Positions 13,267-20,330 of a stretch of 20,330 nucleotides of DNA are shown here, piece by piece. The notes under the pieces were generated by a model. The model had not been told where the DNA came from. It searched no databases and saw nothing but the letters and a program-made list of their open reading frames with translations. The translations under genes were made by a program, and so were the position numbers. Location: contig JAETOP010000068.1 of assembly GCA_021771675.1 (NCBI GenBank), positions 1 to 20,330 of the forward strand. The letters run 5' to 3'. This DNA comes from Oscillospiraceae bacterium (GTDB taxonomy: Bacteria; Bacillota_A; Clostridia; Oscillospirales; Oscillospiraceae). Position 1 is the stretch's first letter; each line of letters begins with the position of its first letter.

Positions 13267-13862
13267 AAAGCGTCTCTCCCTTCCTGTGAGTCTGCCTTTG
13301 GAAGTGCCTCAAAGCGCACCGTCAGTCGATCCTTGTCATCCTCCGTACAGGTAAAGAGGGTCAGCGGGTACTCGCCTGAAATCATCTCCCTCACCGCAGA
13401 GGGTGGCAGGACATAGGACTCCGCCACCACAAATTGCCATACCTGCCCATCCACCCCGGTGAAAACCAGCTCTGCGCCGGGGGAGAGTTCCTTCAAATGA
13501 CCGAAGAAGCCGGGATAGTTGTGGGCACCGAGCACCATGTTCTCTGCGGCGATGGAGCCATAGTACCGGCAGGGAGAGATCTTCAGCTTTTCATCGGTCA
13601 GATCGGCCATGACCGGCAGTTCCCGGTCAATCTCCGGGATGGAGAGATACCCGATATAGTCATAGCCGTCTATTTCCACAGTCGGCATATCCGAGGCGAC
13701 CGAGTTTACATTTCCCGCTTGGATCTGCGCCTTCAGTTCCGTCAGAGTCTTGGATGCCGTGAGGGCTGCCCGCCATGGCTGGGAGAGTCTGAACAGACAT
13801 ACCGCCAGCACCGCAATGCACGCCATCTGGCACAACATTAGCAGCCTTCGTTTCAGCATCAT
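13263..13862 (-). CDS. Sortase family transpeptidase
   Basis: The protein is 199 aa. One N-terminal membrane helix (residues about 6-26) is followed by the sortase beta-barrel: DYIGYLSIPEIDRELPVM, then H114 (GAHNYPG), C172 in LTLFTC and R179 in DKDRLTVRFE. These are the His, Cys and Arg of the sortase active site. The length and motif spacing suit the smaller class A/D-type enzymes; I do not assign a class. Sortases join surface proteins to peptidoglycan or to pilin partners outside the membrane. The gene lies 67 nt after the giant SLH protein gene, separated by a 13-bp hairpin. Neither that protein nor the 925-aa one ends in a visible LPxTG-type signal, so the substrate lies elsewhere. The ATG is at 13860-13862 with GGGAG upstream. 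Confidence 0.85.
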   Translation of the reverse strand: MMLKRRLLMLCQMACIAVLAVCLFRLSQPWRAALTASKTLTELKAQIQAGNVNSVASDMPTVEIDGYDYIGYLSIPEIDRELPVMADLTDEKLKISPCRYYGSIAAENMVLGAHNYPGFFGHLKELSPGAELVFTGVDGQVWQFVVAESYVLPPSAVREMISGEYPLTLFTCTEDDKDRLTVRFEALPKADSQEGRDAL

Positions 13863-13886
13863 GGTTTCTCCCTTTCCATATTTACG

Positions 13887-13914
13887 AGGAAAGGGGGCTG
13901 AAGCCCCCTTTCCT
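13887..13914 (-). terminator. Perfect 13-bp hairpin between the giant gene and the sortase gene
   Basis: 13887-13899 pairs with 13902-13914 around a 2-nt loop. The T-run is only the TTTCC inside the stem, so termination is probably partial. It could lower sortase expression relative to the surface protein. Confidence 0.6.
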
Positions 13915-13929
13915 GCGTAGATTTTAAGG

Positions 13930-16900
13930 TTATGCGTAAGCCCGATAGAGGAAGGTCACAATCTGGGCGCGGGTGCAGGAAGCATCCGGGCTGAAGGTGC
14001 TGGCGCTGGTGCCAGCTGTGACGCTCTCGGCCACGGCCCACTTCACAGCGTCGGCGTAATAGGCGCTGTCAGCCACATCCACGAAGGGGTTCGTCCCGCT
14101 GGTCGTGGTTCCGACGGCCCGGAACAGGAAGGTCACAATCTGTCCGCGGGTGCAGGTGGTGTCCGGGCTGAAGGTGGTGGCGCTGGTGCCTACGGTGATC
14201 CCCTGCTCCACGGCCCACAGTACAGCGTTATAGTAGTAGGCGCTGGCGGGGACATCGGTAAAGGGATTGACGCTGCTCTTGGGTGCCGGGGAACCGGCGG
14301 CCCGCCACAGGAAGGTCACGGCCTGGGCCCGGGTGCAGGCGGTGTCCGGGCTGAAGGTGGTGGCGCTGGTGCCGGAGGTAACGCCGTTCTCCACGGCCCA
14401 CGCCACCGCATCATAGTAATAGGTGCCGGTGGAAACATCGACAAAGGCAACCTCGGGCTGCTCCCCAATCTTAGCGAAGCTGGCTTCCACCGTGACCTTG
14501 GAGGTGGGCATGGTGAAGGTGTACTGGGTGTCGCTCTTTTTTGTGAGCTTGACCGCACTGCCGTTCTTGTCGGTGACGGTCAGATCGTCCAGCTCGTAGC
14601 CGGAGTCTGGCTTTACGGTGATGGTCACAGTCGTACCCTTGCTGGCGTTCTTGGGTGAGACGGAAACAGAACCGTTCTTGGTGCTGTCCACGGTCACAGC
14701 GTAGGTGGTCGTCCCGCCGCCGCCACCGCCGGAACGGTTGGAAATGGTCAGGGTGCCGTCCACATAGGTAATGGTGTAGTTCTCCCCAGCATTTGCTCCG
14801 CTGGCCTTGATGGTGTAGTTTCCAACCGTATTCGTGTCCGTGGCGGAGCAGGTCAGCGTGGGTACCGTGGTCAGATTGTCGCCTTTTTTGAGCCCGCTCA
14901 CCATATAGGTGAATTCCGGCAGCGTGCCGCCCACATAGACGGACTTGTCATCCGCTGTGATGGTCAGCGGGGCGGGCGAAATGCTGATGACTGCCGAACC
15001 CGTCACAGAATGTTCGCCGGACTCGACCTTCCAGTAGACAACCGTAGTCCCCGCATTCTTGACCTCGACCTTCGCATCGGACAAGGTATTTGCCTCGGTG
15101 CCGTAGGTCACGGTCGCTCCCTCGGGCGCATTCACTGTGATGCTGTGATTTTCCGCGTCGTATACGCCGGTGTACCCTTCTGCGGTCACATCGAGCCCAG
15201 ACACATTCACGGAATAGCTCGCCTCGGCAGTGCCGGAGTAGTTCCCCGTGAAAGAAATTGTGAATTTGTGGTTGGTCATGTCCTGCGTCACGGTGTAATC
15301 CGTGTCCTTGACGAGCACAGTGCCGTTATAAACCACCTGGATGTCGGCCTTCGCCGCCGCCTCGTCAGACACATAGCTGCTGTTCACGCCGGTGATGGTC
15401 ACGCTTTCAGATGTGAGGGCCAAAGCGGATACCGTCAGGTTCTCGCTGGTGAAGAAATCCTGCCCGTCATAGGCAAGCGTGATCGTGCCGGAGCCCGCCT
15501 TCGTGTAGGATACGGCCCCAGTGCCGCTCAATTCCGCAATATCCGACGCCAGGGTGAGGCCGTCCGGCAGTGTGGCGGAGCACAGAGTTTTGCTGTCCCC
15601 GAAGGTCCCGCCGTCCAGAGCGGTGGTGTCCAGGGTGTTGACGCCCGCTACTGCCTCAATATCAGTCGTCTTGACTGCCCAGTTCGTCCCAGTCAGGGTC
15701 ATCTGGTCGGGAGTTCCGGTCAACGCACCTTTTTTGAGATAGGTGTCATTCGAGGTATGCCCGGTGCGGGTTGCGGATACAGTCGTGAACGCCATGCAGT
15801 CCTTTACGGTCAGGGCGCCCGTGCATTTTCCGGCGAGGCCGCCGGCGTTTGCCGCATAGTTCCTCGTGGAGTCGTTGCTGGCGGAGACCGTTCCAACGGC
15901 CACGCAGTTCTCCACGGAGCCGCTCATCTCGCCGGCGATGCCGCCTGCGGCGCTTTCCTCACCAAAGACGGGGAGGGAGCTGTCGTACTTGAGCTCCGCC
16001 TTGATATTGCCCTTTGCGGTGCAGTTCGATACTGCGGAGGCCGTCAGGCTGCCGCCGACGCCGCCCGCCATGGCAAATTTGGGCGCCGTCACGGAGATGT
16101 CGCCCGTGTACTGGCAGTTCGTCACGGATGCACCGGTCTGGGAGCCGATCAGGCCGCCAGCATAGAGGTAGCCGCCGGTGGCGTTCTGCACCTTGGTGCT
16201 ATGCGTCGCCGTGACAGACACCGTGGAGCTGCAGTCAGAGACGGTCGCACCGTTACCACAAGCTACCGCAGGCCCGATATAGAGATTTTCACCGTTTGTT
16301 GTCGCCGTTGTGAGGGCAACGCTGCCGGCGAAGCTGACATTGGACACCTCGGTGCCGTCGGAATACCCCACGAGCCCGATGTACTGCGGCTGATTGTCTT
16401 TCCATTCAGAACTGTTGATATTAAAGGTCACGGTATTGCTCTGGCCGTCGATCTTGCCGGAGAAAGGCGTCACTGCAGTTCCCAGACCGATAGCCGTGTC
16501 CCCAGTCAATGTCAGGTCTGCGGCCAGCTTCACATAGGCCTTTGACAGGGCGACCGCTTTTGTGGTTGCGTCTGCGCCGCTCATGCGCCCGCCCAGCACT
16601 GCGGCCTGGGCCGTCTCATCGTCGGCAATGGCCTTGACCAGATTTTCATAGTCCGTCAGGGAGCGGATGACATACGCATCGCTCCAGCTCTGGTAGGGCA
16701 GGGCGTCGTCTGCGACATTCCCATTGTGGGTCAGATCGGCATACAGCGTCGCCCCATCTGCGCTGAACAGGTCGGCGGACTTCACGCCGGCAGCGTTGAC
16801 CACATAGAGGGAGGTGTTGAAGTAGTTCCCGGCGTCGGAGGTCACGGGAACCTTCAGAGCCCCGTCTGCCACGCTGGCGGAATTGTCACTCAGCTTCCAG

Positions 16901-19900
16901 CCCTCGGCATCCGTTGCCGTCATTACATGGGAGCAGTTCGTGAAGTTCGCCTTGCCCCAGACGGTGCCGCCGGACAAAATCATGCCCGCTGCGCCGCCGT
17001 GTGCGGCGGTTACGCTGCCGGAGTTCTCACAGCCACTGAAAGTCAGGACACTGGATTCAATCGACCTTCCGACGATGCCGCCAGCGTTGTTGTTGCTTTG
17101 AGCGGTGGCGCTCACTGTGCCGCTGTTTTTGCAGTTTGTGAAGGACGCAGTAGTCGCACCCACATATCCCACAATGCCGCCTGCCGGGGCGGAATGGCTC
17201 TCCAGTTCAGTCTGGCGGGTCGCTGTGATCGCCCCGGTGTTCTCGCAGTCTTCAAAGGTCGCGGTAGTAGATGAGACCGTGCTCACGATACCGCCTGCCA
17301 GTGCGTTGCCCTGGGAGAGGGTGGTGCTGTTGTCCAAAAGGGTGAGGGCGGCGCCCGCTGTAATGGCTCCGGTGTTCTTGCAGTTCTTGACCGTCAGGGA
17401 GGCGCCACCGCTCTGTCCGATGAGGCCGCCCGCGGGGGAGGTGTTGAAGGTCGCGCCCACGGTCAGGCTTGCGCTGTTTTCACAGTTCTCGACGGTGACA
17501 TCGCCTGCTGTTACGCCGATCAGCACGCCGCAGGAATTGCTTTTCATCGCAAGGGTGACCGAGCCTGCGGTTTTCACATTCTGGATGGTCGCGCTTGTGT
17601 TGGTATAGCCCGCTTTGTTAAACAGGCCGCCCGACACGATGACATAAGTATCGTCGTTCGGCTGGACCTTGCCGTTAAAGAGGTCGTTCTCCACATTCGG
17701 GTCAGTGGAGACGGATATGGTCTTGCTGGTGTCGATGTCCAGGGTGATGGTGTGATTGTCGCCATCGAATGTGCCGTTGAAGGTGTAGTCCCAGCGGTTC
17801 GCCCAGGTACCACTGCCCGTCTTGTAGTAGATCTGCTCGAAGCCGATGCCATAGAAGCCATCCTCGGTTTTGAGCGTCACATCGCTGACCAGCTTATAAT
17901 GGCTGCTCAGCAGGGCTTTCACTGTATTTGCGTCTGTGGCCGTCTTTCCGAACAGGGCAAACTCCTCTGCCGTGCCGATGCCGGCGGAGATATGGGACAG
18001 AGCGATGAAGTTCGCCGCGGACTTCAGCTCATAGGGAGAGCTCTCCGTTCCTTCGCCCTTGATCTCGCTGACCCAGCGGGCGGTCAGGGTGGTGTCGCTA
18101 ATGTAGTTCCACTTGCTCAAGCCTTTGCCATCTGAGCCAGTGATCTTTGTCTCGCCCAGATACCAGCCGTCGAAATCATAGTTGGCCTTGGTGGGGACGG
18201 CGAAGGTGTAGTCGCTGCTGCCATAGGTCACGGTGGTCGAGGTAGACCCCAGCGTTCCGCCATTGGCATTCAGCGTCACATTGACGGAGACATTCTTTTC
18301 CGCCAGCGACTCCTTGAGCTCCGCCAGCGTCTTACCCTCATTCACACTCTTGTCCACATAATACTGGAGGGTTTCGGACAGGCCGTTGTAGGTCTGCTCA
18401 TAGGTTTTCAGGCTGTTGATCTGGGTGTTGAGGTCGTCGCCGGTCTTGTCCAGATCCACGGCGTTCAGGCTGGTGATCAGCGTGTCTGCCGAAGATTTTC
18501 CATCTGTGTCCGCCGTCACCAGGAGGGCATTATTGTCGGTGTCCTTCAGCTCATCGTAATACCCTTCGGGGAGGATCAGGCAGGTCGTTTCCCCGGAGAC
18601 CAGCTTGCCCGGCGTGTAGCTCTCGCCGTTGCGGGTCAGGCTTGTCACGCTCTGGGAATCGGCAACCAGCGCCAGCGCATCGCCGAACTCGGTCTGCAGC
18701 GCCCAGTTTGCGAAAGCCGTCTTGGCCTCGGAGCCGGCGTTCAGACCCTGCCCGATGCCGGTGGTCACGGTGCTATTGCCGATGGTGTAAGAGCTGCCGG
18801 CCCCGTCGCCTGTACCGGGGAAGTCGCTTCCGTTCGTTGCGGTCACGGTCCCCCCAGTGATGGTGATGACGCCCATGGCCGCGCCGTTTGCCCACGCGGT
18901 CTTGGTCGTATCCGTGGACAAGGCGCCGATGCTGCCGCTCCCGATGCCGGGGGCGTACTGGCCGCCGGTCGCATTGACGGTACCGCCGGAAATGGTGATA
19001 GTGCCGCTCCCGCCGCCGCTGTAATCACTGATACCTGCGGGTGTATCCATACCGCCGCCGCCGATACCGGCCCCGTAGATGCCGCCCGTTGCGGTGACGG
19101 TGCCGCCGGAGATGGTGATTACGCCGCCGTTGTTGTCTTTGCTGTGATATTTGCCGCCGCCGTCACCGATGCCGGCTCCATATTTCTGCTTCGCGGTTGC
19201 GGTGACGGTTCCGCCAGTGATGGTGATGACATCGCCGGATTGGTAATCGCCGCCGCCGATGCCGGCAGAGCAACCCTCGGCAGTGACGGTGCCGCCGCTG
19301 ATGAGGATGGTTTTCGCACCGTTGAAGCCGTAGACCTTTCCGATGCCCGCACTGCCATGTGCGCTGCCCACATCGGCTTTCCCAGACTTTGCGGTGACAG
19401 TGCCGCCCGAAATGGTGATGTTCGAGGCGTTGGAGCCGCCGCCGATGCCGGGGCCGCCGTAGGAGGTGCCTTTGTCGCCGGTTGCGGTGATGGTGCCGCC
19501 CGAAATGGTGATGTCTCCGGCGGTGTAGTAAGCCTTATGCTCGCCATTCGGCCTACCGCCGCCGTTTGCACCGATGCCCGCTCCGCCGCCGACATTGTAT
19601 GCACCAGAAATTTCCCCTCCAGCGGTAGCGGTGAGAGAACCACTGCCCATAATGGTCAGCGAGGCATCCTGCTTGACCCAAAGGCCGGCAAAGCTGACAT
19701 CTTTCCCATAATTTTCGGAATCATCATACACACCGGATTTCAGCGTGTTCTCGGTGTCCTCGGCCAGCGTCAGCGTGACCTTGCCGCCGGTGATGGCGAA
19801 GGCGCAGGCCGTTTCCAGCGTGGCCTGTCTGCTCACATCAATATTCACACCGTTCAAAGTGATGTTGTGCGTGCCGCCCGTCACAGTGATGGTGTTGGTT

Positions 19901-20330
19901 GTACTGCTTGTGGCGTCCCCATCATCACTATTAGCACTGGCACTGGCCTGCGAGATGACATACTCACCCGTGTAGGCGGTCTCTTCTGTCGCATCCCCCT
20001 GCTTATAGCCGGTGGCCGTGATGACGATGGAGCCGTCGGCAAGATCGAGCTTGTCGTCACTCTCTTCATTCAGCGGCATGATCTGCCGGGTGAAGAACGC
20101 CGCCGCTTCCTCCAGCGCGGACATATCCAGCGCCTCGGCCTCATCGACGGTCAGCTTGTCGATGGCGTCATAGATGGCGCCGACCTCCGCATAGACCTCG
20201 GCCTGCTCCTCCTTGTCCATCTTCTCCAGCGTGTCCGCGTCGAGCAGCGCGTCAATGCGCTCCTGCAGGGCCGATACAGCGGAGTCAGCCGGGATGGACT
20301 CTTCCGCTTCCTCCGCAGGCTCCTTCGGAG
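13930..20330 (-). CDS. Giant secreted beta-repeat surface protein with C-terminal SLH triad (5' end missing)
   Basis: At least 2132 aa; the frame stays open to the right edge, so the start and signal peptide lie outside. The in-frame ATG at 20220 is internal. In order: an acidic helical segment; a Gly-rich array of about ten repeats of the type ITISGGTVTATGG..GAGIGGG (about 20000-18780), as in carbohydrate-binding beta-helix proteins; a Listeria-Bacteroides (InlB B-type) repeat (NANGGTLGS...YDFDGWYLG, about 18280-18060); long GLUG-like repeats (NCENSASL, GGIVG, NCKNTG; about 17600-15750); Ig-like stretches; an MBG-like domain (LTITADDKSVYVGGTLPEF, about 14985-14740); a further InlB-like repeat; and three SLH domains (about 14460-13933). 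This is an adhesin-like surface protein held to the wall polymer by its SLH triad. No catalytic motif was seen. Confidence 0.9.
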   Translation of the reverse strand, partial: PKEPAEEAEESIPADSAVSALQERIDALLDADTLEKMDKEEQAEVYAEVGAIYDAIDKLTVDEAEALDMSALEEAAAFFTRQIMPLNEESDDKLDLADGSIVITATGYKQGDATEETAYTGEYVISQASASANSDDGDATSSTTNTITVTGGTHNITLNGVNIDVSRQATLETACAFAITGGKVTLTLAEDTENTLKSGVYDDSENYGKDVSFAGLWVKQDASLTIMGSGSLTATAGGEISGAYNVGGGAGIGANGGGRPNGEHKAYYTAGDITISGGTITATGDKGTSYGGPGIGGGSNASNITISGGTVTAKSGKADVGSAHGSAGIGKVYGFNGAKTILISGGTVTAEGCSAGIGGGDYQSGDVITITGGTVTATAKQKYGAGIGDGGGKYHSKDNNGGVITISGGTVTATGGIYGAGIGGGGMDTPAGISDYSGGGSGTITISGGTVNATGGQYAPGIGSGSIGALSTDTTKTAWANGAAMGVITITGGTVTATNGSDFPGTGDGAGSSYTIGNSTVTTGIGQGLNAGSEAKTAFANWALQTEFGDALALVADSQSVTSLTRNGESYTPGKLVSGETTCLILPEGYYDELKDTDNNALLVTADTDGKSSADTLITSLNAVDLDKTGDDLNTQINSLKTYEQTYNGLSETLQYYVDKSVNEGKTLAELKESLAEKNVSVNVTLNANGGTLGSTSTTVTYGSSDYTFAVPTKANYDFDGWYLGETKITGSDGKGLSKWNYISDTTLTARWVSEIKGEGTESSPYELKSAANFIALSHISAGIGTAEEFALFGKTATDANTVKALLSSHYKLVSDVTLKTEDGFYGIGFEQIYYKTGSGTWANRWDYTFNGTFDGDNHTITLDIDTSKTISVSTDPNVENDLFNGKVQPNDDTYVIVSGGLFNKAGYTNTSATIQNVKTAGSVTLAMKSNSCGVLIGVTAGDVTVENCENSASLTVGATFNTSPAGGLIGQSGGASLTVKNCKNTGAITAGAALTLLDNSTTLSQGNALAGGIVSTVSSTTATFEDCENTGAITATRQTELESHSAPAGGIVGYVGATTASFTNCKNSGTVSATAQSNNNAGGIVGRSIESSVLTFSGCENSGSVTAAHGGAAGMILSGGTVWGKANFTNCSHVMTATDAEGWKLSDNSASVADGALKVPVTSDAGNYFNTSLYVVNAAGVKSADLFSADGATLYADLTHNGNVADDALPYQSWSDAYVIRSLTDYENLVKAIADDETAQAAVLGGRMSGADATTKAVALSKAYVKLAADLTLTGDTAIGLGTAVTPFSGKIDGQSNTVTFNINSSEWKDNQPQYIGLVGYSDGTEVSNVSFAGSVALTTATTNGENLYIGPAVACGNGATVSDCSSTVSVTATHSTKVQNATGGYLYAGGLIGSQTGASVTNCQYTGDISVTAPKFAMAGGVGGSLTASAVSNCTAKGNIKAELKYDSSLPVFGEESAAGGIAGEMSGSVENCVAVGTVSASNDSTRNYAANAGGLAGKCTGALTVKDCMAFTTVSATRTGHTSNDTYLKKGALTGTPDQMTLTGTNWAVKTTDIEAVAGVNTLDTTALDGGTFGDSKTLCSATLPDGLTLASDIAELSGTGAVSYTKAGSGTITLAYDGQDFFTSENLTVSALALTSESVTITGVNSSYVSDEAAAKADIQVVYNGTVLVKDTDYTVTQDMTNHKFTISFTGNYSGTAEASYSVNVSGLDVTAEGYTGVYDAENHSITVNAPEGATVTYGTEANTLSDAKVEVKNAGTTVVYWKVESGEHSVTGSAVISISPAPLTITADDKSVYVGGTLPEFTYMVSGLKKGDNLTTVPTLTCSATDTNTVGNYTIKASGANAGENYTITYVDGTLTISNRSGGGGGGTTTYAVTVDSTKNGSVSVSPKNASKGTTVTITVKPDSGYELDDLTVTDKNGSAVKLTKKSDTQYTFTMPTSKVTVEASFAKIGEQPEVAFVDVSTGTYYYDAVAWAVENGVTSGTSATTFSPDTACTRAQAVTFLWRAAGSPAPKSSVNPFTDVPASAYYYNAVLWAVEQGITVGTSATTFSPDTTCTRGQIVTFLFRAVGTTTSGTNPFVDVADSAYYADAVKWAVAESVTAGTSASTFSPDASCTRAQIVTFLYRAYA

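Noticed and set aside
13930..14060. A sortase sorting signal at the end of the giant protein
   Set aside because: The C-terminus is an SLH domain ending YRAYA, with no LPxTG-like motif, hydrophobic helix or basic tail.
15010..16545. Rightward open frame of 511 codons opposite the giant surface gene
   Set aside because: It has no recognisable domain or ribosome site and is a mirror of repetitive GC-rich coding sequence. Similar mirrors occur at 5518-6633 and 7474-8145.
20217..20220. ATG at 20220 as the start of the giant surface protein
   Set aside because: The frame continues to the window edge with acidic coding-like sequence, there is no ribosome site or signal peptide at the ATG, and a surface protein must have a signal peptide further upstream.

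Overview
The window looks like the chromosome of a Gram-positive gut anaerobe of the Oscillospiraceae/Clostridia type. Supporting signs are strong AAGGAGG-like ribosome sites, several TTG/GTG starts, GC-rich S-layer (SLH) surface proteins with Firmicutes signal peptides, a sortase, Tn916-type sigma/HTH genes and a YozG/DUF2975-like pair. This assignment is inference from gene content. Nearly everything reads leftward (minus strand); only the fic gene reads rightward.

Layout. (1) 1-3420: a leftward run of a small zinc-ribbon protein, a protein made of seven zinc-ribbon repeats and the start of a secreted protein. It is preceded by a 274-bp segment bounded by a perfect 16-bp inverted repeat. 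That segment holds a strong promoter facing away from the run and a terminator-like hairpin facing it, and it lies directly beside a tyrosine recombinase gene. I read this as a candidate invertible promoter (phase switch), seen here in the OFF state. (2) 3583-5583: a RelB/DinJ-like antitoxin with a PIN toxin, then a DUF2975 membrane protein with its Xre regulator. (3) 5584-8361: a 925-aa secreted protein with SLH-like repeats at both ends. (4) 8595-8765: a consensus-like promoter whose start site falls inside a (CCTG)10 tract (GGCA in the transcript sense), with a terminator about 100 nt further on; this is a candidate small RNA or contingency locus. (5) 9035-9642: a second antitoxin-toxin pair (DinJ/YafQ type). 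(6) 9663-11011: a class II Fic protein with a C-terminal winged helix and a promoter region carrying two inverted-repeat sites of equal spacing. (7) 11114-12211: leftover conjugative-element regulators (orf7-like sigma factor, orf8-like HTH protein, one small ORF) and a short promoter-terminator unit. (8) 12299-20330: an AP2-type DNA-binding protein, a two-helix membrane protein, a sortase and a giant (at least 2132 aa) secreted beta-repeat protein ending in three SLH domains. The giant gene runs off the right edge.

How the parts work together. The recombinase would flip the promoter segment to switch the zinc-ribbon/secreted-protein operon. The sortase and its small membrane partner are probably co-transcribed with the giant surface protein. 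The two antitoxin-toxin pairs, Fic, the recombinase, the AP2 protein and the orphan ICE regulators mark this as an accessory region built up by several transfers between two surface-protein loci. No rRNA, tRNA, CRISPR array or complete insertion sequence was seen.
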